Source of the DNA: an uncultured Nostoc sp.
GTDB lineage: Bacteria; Cyanobacteriota; Cyanobacteriia; Cyanobacteriales; Nostocaceae
Direction: 5' to 3'
Assembly (NCBI RefSeq): GCF_937863485.1
Contig: NZ_CALMFY010000118.1
Span: forward strand, 1-54,348
DNA: 54,348 nt
The notes under the pieces are model-generated. The model was not told where the DNA came from and did no database searches. It saw nothing but the letters and a program-made list of their open reading frames with translations. This document shows, piece after piece, positions 30,471 through 39,085 of the stretch (positions are counted from its first letter, which is position 1; each line of letters starts with the position of its first letter). The position numbers were made by a program, and so were the translations under genes.

Positions 30471-30501
30471 GCGATTAATCGCATCCAACACGATTAATCG
30501 T
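30471..30501. repeat. GATTAATC palindromes after rpsL
   Basis: Two palindromes in a row: GCGATTAATCGC (30471-30482) and ACGATTAATCGT (30490-30501). They share the GCGATTAATCGC core with the repeat units inside the radical SAM gene (42961-43017). They begin 6 nt after the rpsL stop. Confidence 0.65.
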
Positions 30502-30731
30502 CTAGCTTAGAAGCGCTGAAGGACAAAAAAACTATCAGGGTCTGTGTTCTAACAGCAGTTATGAAGGCTGGTAAAGTCTGTTTAAAAAAATCAAGCAAGC
30601 TACACCTACACTAAGCGAGCAAGTGTAGAAGTTCTGAGGAGAAGGCTGTAACTGACAGCATAATTCTCATCTGGACATTAAGGTTTACAATCTTGTCGCC
30701 TTGAGTATTTAGTTGCAGGTAGGAGGTCAAA

Positions 30732-30887
30732 CAATTTTAGATTTGCGATTTGCGATTTTGGATTGGTCGAACCCACAAGGGGATAAGGCTTACAGACTCT
30801 TGATTTTTGATTTGTTCCGACCCTTGGGATCGGAACATATAGCGAAAACTTTTAATCCAAAATCAAAAATCAAAAATCAAAAATTGG
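30732..30887. repeat. A/T-rich inverted-repeat element inside the ribosomal cluster
   Basis: Outer arms CAATTTTAGATTTGCGATTT and the complementary CAAAAATC-type tract at its right end enclose an inner hairpin with GTTCCGA/TCGGAAC arms. It belongs to the same heptamer-rich family as 1756, 11780 and 14566. It lies between rpsL and rpsG and enlarges this intergenic gap to 554 nt. The ORF crossing it is not a real gene. Confidence 0.7.
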
Positions 30888-31018
30888 CAGTAGAGAGGTC
30901 AACCTCGCTGCAACTGTCGAAAAAAATGAGGAAGTCTGAGGGTTGGGTTGCACCGCTTTTAGTTTCCGGTGTCTGATAGCATATAATTTCGTTGCCAATT
31001 CCGAATTAAAGGTGAAGT

Positions 31019-31489
31019 ATGTCTCGTCGTGGTGTTATTCAAAGGCGCCCAGTTCCGTCTGACTCCGTATATAACAGTCGCCTTGTGAGCATGATTATCA
31101 GGCGGATCATGCGTCATGGCAAGAAATCACTTGCTGCACGGATTGTTTATGAAGCATTGAAAACTATTGAGGAACGCACTGGTAGCGCTGCCTTGGAAAC
31201 CTTTGAAAGAGCAGTGCGAAATGCCACGCCTTTAGTAGAAGTAAAAGCTCGGCGAGTTGGCGGAGCAACCTACCAAGTACCAATGGAAGTGCGTTCAGAA
31301 CGGGGCACTACCCTAGCGCTGCGTTGGTTAGTGCAATATTCCCGGTCTAGACCAGGCCGGACAATGGCAAGCAAACTGGCAAATGAGTTAATGGATGCTG
31401 CCAACGAAACTGGAAATGCGATTCGGAAACGAGAAGAAACGCACCGGATGGCGGAAGCTAACAAGGCATTTGCACACTATCGTTACTAA
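31019..31489 (+). CDS. rpsG: 30S ribosomal protein S7
   Basis: S7 nucleates assembly of the 30S head and contacts the mRNA exit channel. The 156-residue protein begins [20 protein letters not shown] and contains [19 protein letters not shown] and [21 protein letters not shown], all family hallmarks. An AAAGGTGAAG ribosome site precedes the ATG. Confidence 0.98.
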   Translation: MSRRGVIQRRPVPSDSVYNSRLVSMIIRRIMRHGKKSLAARIVYEALKTIEERTGSAALETFERAVRNATPLVEVKARRVGGATYQVPMEVRSERGTTLALRWLVQYSRSRPGRTMASKLANELMDAANETGNAIRKREETHRMAEANKAFAHYRY

Positions 31490-31627
31490 GTAGAAAAGCG
31501 ATATATCGCCTTACCGAAGCGTTATATCGTGGATTTACAAAAAAAAGACGGTTTTCCCTAAAAGTATAGAATCTTAACAAAGAGTAATATACAAGATATC
31601 ATGAGGCAAAAACTATAGGAGGTAGCT

Positions 31628-33706
31628 GTGGCACGCACGATCCCGCTAGAGAAAGTACGCAACATTGGTATTGCGGCGCATATAGATGCGGGCAAAACAA
31701 CAACAACAGAGAGAATATTATTTTACTCTGGGATAATTCATAAAATTGGCGAAGTTCATGAAGGAACTGCCGTCACAGACTGGATGGAGCAGGAGCGGGA
31801 GCGGGGAATTACCATTACTGCGGCTGCTATCAGTACCAGTTGGAAAGATCATCAAATTAACATTATCGATACTCCGGGTCACGTAGACTTCACAATTGAA
31901 GTTGAGCGTTCCATGCGCGTGTTGGATGGTGTAATCGCAGTATTTTGTTCTGTGGGCGGCGTGCAACCGCAGTCCGAGACAGTGTGGCGTCAAGCAGAAC
32001 GCTACAAAGTTCCTCGGATAGCCTTTATCAACAAGATGGATCGGACTGGAGCGAACTTTTATAAAGTTCACGAGCAAATCCGCGATCGCCTGCGGGCGAA
32101 TGCGATCGCCATTCAACTACCAATCGGTAGTGAAAACGACTTCCAAGGTATCGTTGACCTAGTACGGCAACGTGCGTATATTTACGCCAATGACCAAGGA
32201 ACCGATATCCAGGAAACCGATATCCCAGAAGAATTGCAAGCGCAGGTAGAAGAATACCGCACCAAGCTAATAGAAGCGGCGGCAGAAACCGATGATGCTC
32301 TGATGACTAAGTACTTCGATGGCGAAGAACTTACAGAACAGGAAGTTCGGACTGCCCTGCGTAAAGGAACAATTGCCGGGACAATTGTGCCAGTACTTTG
32401 CGGTTCAGCATTCAAAAACAAAGGCGTGCAGTTGATGCTGGATGCTGTTGTAGATTACCTGCCAGCACCAAGTGAAGTGCCTCCAATTCAAGGCTTACTG
32501 GCGAATGGCGATACTGTTGAGCGGCGGGCTGATGACAGCGAACCCCTAGCGGCTCTGGCATTCAAGATTATGGCTGACCCTTACGGTCGCCTCACATTTG
32601 TTCGCGTTTATTCTGGTGTTCTGAAAAAGGGCAGCTACGTCCTCAACGCTAGTAAGAATAAAAAAGAACGAATTTCCCGCTTAGTTCTAATGAAGGCAGA
32701 TGATCGGCAAGATGTCGATGAACTGCGAGCGGGTGATTTGGGAGCAGCTCTTGGATTGAAAGACACCTTGACAGGTGACACAATCTGTGATGAAGGATCG
32801 CCAGTAATCCTGGAATCCTTATTCATTCCTGAGCCTGTGATCTCGGTGGCGGTTGAACCCAAAACCAAGAATGATATGGACAAACTGTCCAAGGCTCTGC
32901 AATCTCTCTCAGAAGAAGACCCCACCTTCCGTGTCCACGTCGATCCGGAAACAAACCAAACCGTGATCGCAGGGATGGGAGAACTCCACCTAGAAATTCT
33001 AGTAGACCGGATGTTACGAGAATTCAAAGTGGAAGCGAATGTCGGTGCGCCACAAGTAGCTTACCGCGAAACGATTCGGAAACGTGTCTCCAAAGTGGAA
33101 GGCAAGTTCATCCGTCAAAGTGGTGGTAAAGGTCAATACGGTCACGTTGTGATCGATTTGGAACCAGGAGAACCTGGTACTGGCTTTGAATTCGTCTCCA
33201 AAATTGTTGGTGGTACAGTACCGAAAGAGTATATTGGCCCCGCAGAACAAGGAATGAAAGAAAGCTGCGAATCTGGTGTCCTGGCTGGATATCCGTTGAT
33301 TGACGTCAAAGCGACGCTAACTGATGGGTCATACCACGATGTAGACTCTTCGGAAATGGCTTTCAAAATCGCTGGCTCAATGGCGATGAAAGAGGCTGTG
33401 CTGAAAGCTTCACCCGTCCTGTTAGAGCCTATGATGAAAGTTGAGGTTGAAGTTCCTGAAGACTATATCGGGAACGTCATTGGCGACTTGATCTCCCGCC
33501 GAGGGCAGATTGAAAGCCAAAGCACTGAACAGGGACTTGCTAAGGTCGCATCCAAAGTTCCACTGGCGACCATGTTTGGCTACGCCACTGATATCCGGTC
33601 GAAGACGCAAGGTCGGGGTATCTTCACGATGGAGTTCAGCCACTACGAAGAGGTGCCTCGCAGCGTAGCTGAAACTATCATTGCTAAAAGCAAAGGGAAC
33701 GCTTAG
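31628..33706 (+). CDS. fusA: Elongation factor G
   Basis: EF-G is the translocase GTPase. The 692-residue protein starts at GTG 31628 with an AGGAGGT ribosome site. GTP-binding motifs are G1 [15 protein letters not shown]3 DTPGHVDF and G4 NKMDR. The later domains follow in standard order with VAYRETIRK and [13 protein letters not shown]. Length is normal. It is followed by tuf after 23 nt, so the two are co-transcribed. A GCGATATATCGC palindrome lies in the 138-nt gap after rpsG. Confidence 0.98.
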   Translation: MARTIPLEKVRNIGIAAHIDAGKTTTTERILFYSGIIHKIGEVHEGTAVTDWMEQERERGITITAAAISTSWKDHQINIIDTPGHVDFTIEVERSMRVLDGVIAVFCSVGGVQPQSETVWRQAERYKVPRIAFINKMDRTGANFYKVHEQIRDRLRANAIAIQLPIGSENDFQGIVDLVRQRAYIYANDQGTDIQETDIPEELQAQVEEYRTKLIEAAAETDDALMTKYFDGEELTEQEVRTALRKGTIAGTIVPVLCGSAFKNKGVQLMLDAVVDYLPAPSEVPPIQGLLANGDTVERRADDSEPLAALAFKIMADPYGRLTFVRVYSGVLKKGSYVLNASKNKKERISRLVLMKADDRQDVDELRAGDLGAALGLKDTLTGDTICDEGSPVILESLFIPEPVISVAVEPKTKNDMDKLSKALQSLSEEDPTFRVHVDPETNQTVIAGMGELHLEILVDRMLREFKVEANVGAPQVAYRETIRKRVSKVEGKFIRQSGGKGQYGHVVIDLEPGEPGTGFEFVSKIVGGTVPKEYIGPAEQGMKESCESGVLAGYPLIDVKATLTDGSYHDVDSSEMAFKIAGSMAMKEAVLKASPVLLEPMMKVEVEVPEDYIGNVIGDLISRRGQIESQSTEQGLAKVASKVPLATMFGYATDIRSKTQGRGIFTMEFSHYEEVPRSVAETIIAKSKGNA

Positions 33707-33729
33707 TTAAAATAAGGAAATGAGCATTC

Positions 33730-34959
33730 ATGGCACGCGCAAAGTTTGAAAGGAATAAACCCCACATCAATATCGGTACCATTGGCCACGTTGACCACGG
33801 TAAAACCACGTTAACAGCAGCCATCACCCTGACCTTGGCAGCTCTTGGTCAGGCTGTAGCTAAAGGCTACGATCAAATCGATAACGCGCCAGAAGAAAAG
33901 GCACGCGGTATTACCATCAATACCGCCCACGTTGAGTATGAAACTGCTAATCGGCACTATGCTCACGTAGACTGCCCTGGACACGCTGACTATGTGAAGA
34001 ACATGATCACCGGCGCTGCTCAGATGGATGGTGGCATCCTCGTAGTTGCTGCTACCGATGGTCCTATGCCTCAAACCCGCGAACACATCCTGTTGGCAAA
34101 ACAGGTAGGCGTTCCCAGTCTGGTCGTCTTCTTGAATAAGGAAGACTTGATGGATGACCCAGAACTCTTAGAACTAGTGGAACTAGAACTGAGAGAATTG
34201 CTTACCAGCTACGATTTCCCTGGCGATGATATCCCGATTATCAAAGGATCTGGTCTGCAAGCTCTTGAAGCAATGACCAAGAATCCCAAGACCAAACGGG
34301 GTGAAAATGAATGGGTAGACAAAATCTACGAATTGATGGATGCTGTAGATTCTTTTATTCCCACCCCTGAGCGGGATGTGGATAAACCCTTCCTGATGGC
34401 TGTAGAAGACGTATTCTCCATCACAGGTCGTGGTACTGTCGCCACCGGTCGGATTGAGCGGGGTATTGTCAAAGTCGGCGATAACGTTGAACTAGTGGGT
34501 ATTAGAGATACTCGTGCCACTACCGTAACTGGTATTGAAATGTTCAAGAAGAGTCTTGACCAAGGGATGGCTGGAGATAACGCCGGCGTACTACTCCGGG
34601 GTATCCAAAAGGCTGATATTGAACGAGGTATGGTCATCGCCAAACCAGGTTCAATTAAACCTCACCTTCAATTTGAAGGTGAAGTGTACGTCCTAACTGA
34701 AAAAGAAGGTGGTCGCAAGACTCCATTTTTTGCTGGCTACCGTCCCCAGTTCTACGTGCGGACAACGGATGTAACCGGCACGATTAGAGCCTTCACTGCT
34801 GATGATGGCACTGAGGTGGAAATGGTGATGCCAGGCGATCGCATTAAGGTGACAGTAGAATTGATCAACGCGATCGCTATTGAACAAGGAATGCGCTTCG
34901 CTATCCGCGAAGGTGGGCGCACCATCGGTGCTGGTGTCGTCTCCAAAATTCTGAAGTAG
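33730..34959 (+). CDS. tuf: Elongation factor Tu
   Basis: EF-Tu delivers aminoacyl-tRNA to the ribosome. The 409-residue protein has G1 [13 protein letters not shown], switch-region [34 protein letters not shown] and the C-terminal [20 protein letters not shown]. The extra ~15 residues relative to E. coli EF-Tu are the cyanobacterial-type insertion near [18 protein letters not shown]. It follows fusA closely and is followed by a terminator-like hairpin before rpsJ. Confidence 0.98.
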   Translation: MARAKFERNKPHINIGTIGHVDHGKTTLTAAITLTLAALGQAVAKGYDQIDNAPEEKARGITINTAHVEYETANRHYAHVDCPGHADYVKNMITGAAQMDGGILVVAATDGPMPQTREHILLAKQVGVPSLVVFLNKEDLMDDPELLELVELELRELLTSYDFPGDDIPIIKGSGLQALEAMTKNPKTKRGENEWVDKIYELMDAVDSFIPTPERDVDKPFLMAVEDVFSITGRGTVATGRIERGIVKVGDNVELVGIRDTRATTVTGIEMFKKSLDQGMAGDNAGVLLRGIQKADIERGMVIAKPGSIKPHLQFEGEVYVLTEKEGGRKTPFFAGYRPQFYVRTTDVTGTIRAFTADDGTEVEMVMPGDRIKVTVELINAIAIEQGMRFAIREGGRTIGAGVVSKILK

Positions 34960-34981
34960 CACCTTTTCGCTCATAACAAAG

Positions 34982-35020
34982 GAGCAGAGATGGTATAATG
35001 CCTCTCTGCTCTTTTCTCTT
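34982..35020 (+). terminator. Hairpin terminator or attenuator between tuf and rpsJ
   Basis: Nine-bp arms GAGCAGAGA (34982-34990) and TCTCTGCTC (35003-35011) are followed by TTTTCTCTT. The loop contains GGTATAAT, which also looks like a -10 box. The hairpin may reduce read-through from tuf into rpsJ. Confidence 0.65.
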
Positions 35021-35126
35021 CCCTCTTATAAATAAGGTAATAGGTTACAGACGACAGGTGATAGTTTTCTGTAACCTTTACCCTGCAACTACATCCCCTA
35101 ATTACGCAGAACCTGGACAATTAAAG

Positions 35127-35444
35127 ATGGCAACTCTACAGCAGCAGAAGATTAGAATTCGCTTACAGGCTTTTGACCGACGCTTATTGGATACATCTTG
35201 CGAGAAGATTGTAGACACAGCTAACCGCACCAATGCTACAGCCATAGGCCCAATTCCTTTACCAACAAAACGCCGGATCTATTGTGTGCTGCGATCGCCT
35301 CACGTAGATAAAGATTCACGAGAACACTTTGAAACCCGTACTCATCGCCGGATTATTGACATTTACCAGCCCTCTTCTAAGACTATTGATGCCCTGATGA
35401 AATTGGATCTACCATCGGGTGTAGATATCGAAGTCAAACTTTAA
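35127..35444 (+). CDS. rpsJ: 30S ribosomal protein S10
   Basis: I place the start at ATG 35127 (105 residues, [21 protein letters not shown]), the standard S10 length; 43 codons of upstream in-frame sequence starting at 34998 do not resemble S10 and overlap the terminator hairpin. [24 protein letters not shown] is the S10/NusE signature. S10 is both a ribosomal protein and, as NusE, a transcription antitermination factor. Its place after tuf is the cyanobacterial arrangement. Confidence 0.97.
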   Translation: MATLQQQKIRIRLQAFDRRLLDTSCEKIVDTANRTNATAIGPIPLPTKRRIYCVLRSPHVDKDSREHFETRTHRRIIDIYQPSSKTIDALMKLDLPSGVDIEVKL

Positions 35445-35498
35445 TTAGTCATTAGTCATTAGTACTCAGACAAATGATATTAGTATGAATATTTACAT

Positions 35499-35530
35499 AG
35501 CCCTGAAGAAATATATCTCAGGGCTTTTAT
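35499..35530 (+). terminator. Rho-independent terminator of the rpsL-rpsJ cluster
   Basis: Eight-bp arms AGCCCTGA (35499-35506) and TCAGGGCT (35518-35525) are followed by TTTATTT. It lies 55 nt after rpsJ and closes the ribosomal cluster before the LON-domain gene. Confidence 0.8.
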
Positions 35531-35621
35531 TTAGCTAGGAAACAAATGATAGAATGTAGACAAAGAACGGGAAAAGCAGAGAAAAATAAATTTTAAAGAT
35601 TAAGTTTATACCAAGGTAACA

Positions 35622-36269
35622 ATGACATCATCTTCTAAAATTGCAGTTCGCGAACTACCTCTGTTCCCGTTACCTGAAGTAGTTCTGTTTCCTACCAGAC
35701 CATTGCCTCTGCACATCTTTGAATTTCGCTACCGAATCATGATGAACACGATTTTGGAAAGCGATCGCAGGTTCGGTGTTTTAATGGTTGATCCAGTCAA
35801 AGGTACAATTGCAAACACTGGTTGCTGTGCGGAAATCGTTCATCATCAACGGCTACCAGATGACCGAATCAAGATGTTGACTTTAGGGCAGCAAAGATTT
35901 CGTGTATTAGAGTATGTTCGTGAAAAGCCATACCGCGTTGGCTTAGTTGAGTGGATTGAAGACCAACCACCAATTAAAGATTTGCGTCCTTTGTCAACTG
36001 AAGTAGAACAACTACTGCGAGATGTTGTGCGTCTATCAGCCAAATTAACCGAACAAAATATCGAACTGCCAGAAGATTTGCCTGACCTACCAACAGAGTT
36101 ATCTTATTGGGTAGCCGGCAACCTTTATGGTGTCGCCGCAGAGCAGCAGTTATTGCTAGAAATGCAAGATACTGCAACTCGTTTAGAGCGGGAAGCAGAA
36201 ATTTTAACCTCTACTCGGAATCACTTGGCAGCTCGCGCTGTTCTCAAAGACACATTTAATGAAAAGTGA
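35622..36269 (+). CDS. LON substrate-binding domain protein without protease
   Basis: A 215-residue protein matching the N-terminal LON substrate-binding (PUA-like) domain: ELPLFPLPEVVLFPTRPLPLHIFEFRYRIM at the start and FGVLMVDP after it. There is no AAA+ ATPase or Ser-Lys protease domain, so it is the stand-alone LON-N type common in cyanobacteria. The C-terminal half is helical. Its job is unknown; it may bind unfolded protein. It follows the ribosomal terminator and converges with pheA. Confidence 0.92.
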   Translation: MTSSSKIAVRELPLFPLPEVVLFPTRPLPLHIFEFRYRIMMNTILESDRRFGVLMVDPVKGTIANTGCCAEIVHHQRLPDDRIKMLTLGQQRFRVLEYVREKPYRVGLVEWIEDQPPIKDLRPLSTEVEQLLRDVVRLSAKLTEQNIELPEDLPDLPTELSYWVAGNLYGVAAEQQLLLEMQDTATRLEREAEILTSTRNHLAARAVLKDTFNEK

Positions 36270-36310
36270 TGAGTAATCCTCAGTCAAAACTTGTGGCAAA
36301 TGACAAATGA

Positions 36311-37183
36311 TTAAAGAGCGCTGATCGGCAAAACATTGTAAGCGCCAAGAATTTTTAAAATCTCTGTGTGGATAGTTAATTCTGCTAAAGCAGATTGCAT
36401 TTGTGCTTCTTTGGCATCCGCTTCTAGATCCATGAAAAACAAGTATTCGCCTAGCGATCGCTTCGTCGGACGAGATTCAATCCGGCTGAGGTTAATCCCT
36501 AACTGAGCAAAAATTTGCAAAGGTTTGACCAATGCTCCGGGTGTGTTGGCAGGCATACTAAAAGCCAGCGATGTGTGACTGGCAGGTGTTGTTGATGCCT
36601 GATATCCAGCGTCCGCTTCACCCTGACTTACTACCCAAAAACGAGTAAAGTTTTCTGGATAGTCGTTGATGTTACTGGCAAGTATGGGCAGGTTGTAGAG
36701 TTGAGCTGCTCTACTAGAGGCGATCGCTGCCGTTGTTGTCTCTTGCTCCAATCCCTGTAGCGCTTCGCTTGTGGAATTGCTGGGAATAATTTGTACAGTC
36801 GGAAGAAACCGCTCTAACCATCCCTGGCATTGTGCCAAAGCTTGTGGGTGAGAGTAAACAGTTTTAATCCTATCTAAGCTAGACGCGCAAGAAATTAACA
36901 TATGGGCAATCGGTAATACCAAAGCCAACTGAATTTGCAAACTGTCCAACTGCCATAGTGTATCCAGTGTTGTGGTAACACTCCCTTCAATAGAATTTTC
37001 CACTGGCACAACAGCCAACTGGGCTTGAGAGTTAGCAACGGCGTGCAGTGACTGCGAGATGGTGGGATAGGGGCATAACGTAGCTTCAATTCCCGTACTT
37101 TTGCTCAACCAGTTGACATAAAGAACAGATGCCTGTTCTGCGTAAGTGCCGGGAGGCCCTAAATGTGCGATCAATAAAGTCAT
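36311..37183 (-). CDS. pheA: Prephenate dehydratase
   Basis: A 290-residue monofunctional PDT of phenylalanine synthesis. It begins IAHLGPPGTYAEQAS, contains the VPVENSIEGSV segment and the conserved TRFWVVSQGE containing the catalytic Thr-Arg-Phe, and ends with a regulatory ACT domain (GALVKPLQIFAQLGINLSRIESRPTKRSLGEYLFFMDLEA). The ESRP motif suggests feedback control by phenylalanine. No chorismate mutase domain is fused. It converges with the LON-domain gene. Confidence 0.96.
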   Translation of the reverse strand: MTLLIAHLGPPGTYAEQASVLYVNWLSKSTGIEATLCPYPTISQSLHAVANSQAQLAVVPVENSIEGSVTTTLDTLWQLDSLQIQLALVLPIAHMLISCASSLDRIKTVYSHPQALAQCQGWLERFLPTVQIIPSNSTSEALQGLEQETTTAAIASSRAAQLYNLPILASNINDYPENFTRFWVVSQGEADAGYQASTTPASHTSLAFSMPANTPGALVKPLQIFAQLGINLSRIESRPTKRSLGEYLFFMDLEADAKEAQMQSALAELTIHTEILKILGAYNVLPISAL

Positions 37184-37479
37184 GCCTTTAGCCTTGAGTT
37201 GTGAGTTTAATGTGTAAACAGAGATTATGATATTTTGGGTTTGGCAAATATATCCAATATTTACTCTTAGTGAACACTGTTATCTCTAAAATTTACGCAC
37301 TGAACGAATAGACCTAAATATGTATTCAGGAAAATAAGTTATGGAAATCAGCCTTCTAGCAGATAAATTTCCTGAGAGTTTTTTGCTAAATTCCTCTGAA
37401 GATTTAAAAGCAATTATATTGGTTTCTGACCAAATAGCAATGCATATTATTGATTTTGTGTCAATCATTAAATCCTAAT

Positions 37480-37648
37480 ATTAGCCCTTTCAAGCTGAGT
37501 AAAAATTTTGGTTAAAAAATTCCTCTTTAATCTCTTAACTCTGTGTTTTCTGCGTATCAAGAGTTAAATAAATTACTTTTAACTTGCTCTAGACACAGAG
37601 GTGTCAGAGAAAAAAATAGATTTTAGGAGTCAGCTTGAAAGGGCTAAT
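37480..37648. mobile_element. 169-bp MITE-like element with 19-bp terminal inverted repeats
   Basis: Perfect 19-bp terminal repeats, ATTAGCCCTTTCAAGCTGA (37480-37498) and its exact complement at 37630-37648. The same 6-bp CCTAAT flanks both ends (37474-37479 and 37649-37654), which looks like a target-site duplication. A second inner stem, CTCTGTGT (37539-37546) with ACACAGAG (37593-37600), is nested inside. No coding capacity. Placed in the 641-nt gap between pheA and the DUF1997 gene. The size fits a non-autonomous MITE mobilised by a transposase elsewhere. Confidence 0.8.
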
Positions 37649-37824
37649 CCTAATCTATATTTCTTGAACTAAAGATAGTAATGAGCGTAGCAACTTTTTG
37701 CTAATAATGTATAGCTGATAAGCAACAATCATTTTTACGCTCAATAAATTTTGTATTTTTATAATAATCAGAACTAATTTATTAAAAAATATTAAAATTA
37801 AGAAACAGATATTTTTATCCGCTC

Positions 37825-38412
37825 ATGGCTACCCGGTTTACTGCCTCCCAATCGGTTGAAATCGCTGTTCCAGAGCAGCCTATTCCCATTCAGCACTACT
37901 TGCGTCAGCCTCAACGTTTAGTTAAGGCTTTGGCTGACAACACCCGCATTGAGCAGCTTTCTGAGGAAGTATTTCGCTTGAAAATGCGTCCGCTAACTTT
38001 TATGTCATTAAGTATTCAACCAACTGTAGACATGAGAGTCTGGGCAGAATCAAATGGAATAATTTATTTGCGATCGCTAGGCTGTGAAATCCTGGGTTTC
38101 GAGTATATTAACCAGCGCTTTACTCTCAATTTAAAAGGGTATTTATCTCCCAAAGAGTTTAGCACTGGCACTCGCCTGCAAGGAAGAGCTGATTTAGAAG
38201 TGCTGGTAGATTTGCCACCGCCATTTTCCTTCACTCCTAAGCCGATTTTAGAAGCTACTGGCAATGGTTTGCTCAAAAGCGTGCTGTTATCGGTCAAGCA
38301 ACGGTTATTAAATCAACTTTTGGCGGATTATCGCTACTGGGTGATATCACAAACCAAAGATAGAGGACTTGACGGTGACAGTACTGAATTGCCAATCCTG
38401 AATGCTGAGTAA
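37825..38412 (+). CDS. DUF1997 family protein
   Basis: A 195-residue protein with QHYLRQPQRLVKALADNTRIEQLSEEVFRLKMRPL, matching the DUF1997 family found in cyanobacteria and plant chloroplasts. The fold resembles lipid- or SRPBCC-like beta proteins, but function is unknown. No signal peptide. It converges with rnhB, with only 8 nt between stop codons. Confidence 0.85.
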   Translation: MATRFTASQSVEIAVPEQPIPIQHYLRQPQRLVKALADNTRIEQLSEEVFRLKMRPLTFMSLSIQPTVDMRVWAESNGIIYLRSLGCEILGFEYINQRFTLNLKGYLSPKEFSTGTRLQGRADLEVLVDLPPPFSFTPKPILEATGNGLLKSVLLSVKQRLLNQLLADYRYWVISQTKDRGLDGDSTELPILNAE

Positions 38413-38420
38413 TGATTTAA

Positions 38421-39077
38421 TCACTCAACACTCGGTACTTTGATTTGGCAAGGACGAAAAGACTGACGATGTAGAGGCGATGACCCATATTGTTGCAAAG
38501 CCAGCAAATGCCGCTGGCTACCATAACCCTTGTTACACTCCAGGTTGTACATAGGGTATTTTAATGCTAGACGCATTACCAACTCGTCACGCCAAACCTT
38601 AGCGACAATACTAGCAGAGGCAATAGTGAGCGATCGCTCGTCTCCTTTAACTATTGTTTGTTGCGGCAATAGGAAGTCTTTTATTAACTGATTGCCATCA
38701 ACCAGGCAGAGTGCAGGCTGTACCTTTAACTTCAACACAGCCCGCTTCATTGCTAACAGCGTTGCTTGCAAAATATTTATCTTGTCAATTTCAGCAGTAG
38801 AAGCAAACCCAATTTTCCAGTCTATAGCCAGCCTACAAATTTGCTGTGCTAGCTGAGTTCTCCGAGAACTAGACAACTTTTTACTGTCTTTAATTTTAGC
38901 TGCCATTAGTATTGGCAAAGCATGATCTGGTAGGATCACTGCTGCCGCCACTACAGGGCCAAATAGAGCACCTCGCCCGACTTCATCCACACCTGCAACC
39001 AACCCTGGAATCCCTGAAAAGGTAGAAAACTCTAGCCAACTGGATTGTTCCAAGGGCGTTGGCGACGTTTCTACCAT
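38421..39077 (-). CDS. rnhB: Ribonuclease HII
   Basis: RNase HII cuts RNA in DNA/RNA hybrids and at misincorporated ribonucleotides. The catalytic DEVGRGALFGPVVAAAV motif begins near residue 27, with further acidic residues in CLVDGNQ and the SIVAKVWRDELV segment. The 218-residue length is normal. It lies 8 nt after rne on the same strand, the rne-rnhB operon known from cyanobacteria. Confidence 0.96.
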   Translation of the reverse strand: MVETSPTPLEQSSWLEFSTFSGIPGLVAGVDEVGRGALFGPVVAAAVILPDHALPILMAAKIKDSKKLSSSRRTQLAQQICRLAIDWKIGFASTAEIDKINILQATLLAMKRAVLKLKVQPALCLVDGNQLIKDFLLPQQTIVKGDERSLTIASASIVAKVWRDELVMRLALKYPMYNLECNKGYGSQRHLLALQQYGSSPLHRQSFRPCQIKVPSVE

Positions 39078-39085
39078 AAAGCAAA

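Noticed and set aside
30713..30976. Plus-strand open frame between rpsL and rpsG
   Set aside because: It runs across the A/T-rich inverted-repeat element, whose sequence explains the frame.
31498..31509. GCGATATATCGC palindrome between rpsG and fusA as an operator
   Set aside because: It is a perfect 12-bp palindrome but single-copy here and without any known regulator match.
34998..35126. 43-codon N-terminal extension of rpsJ
   Set aside because: It overlaps a terminator hairpin and does not resemble S10.
37286..37468. 60-residue minus-strand open frame upstream of pheA
   Set aside because: AT-rich, no ribosome site and no protein-like pattern; it abuts the MITE and is probably chance.
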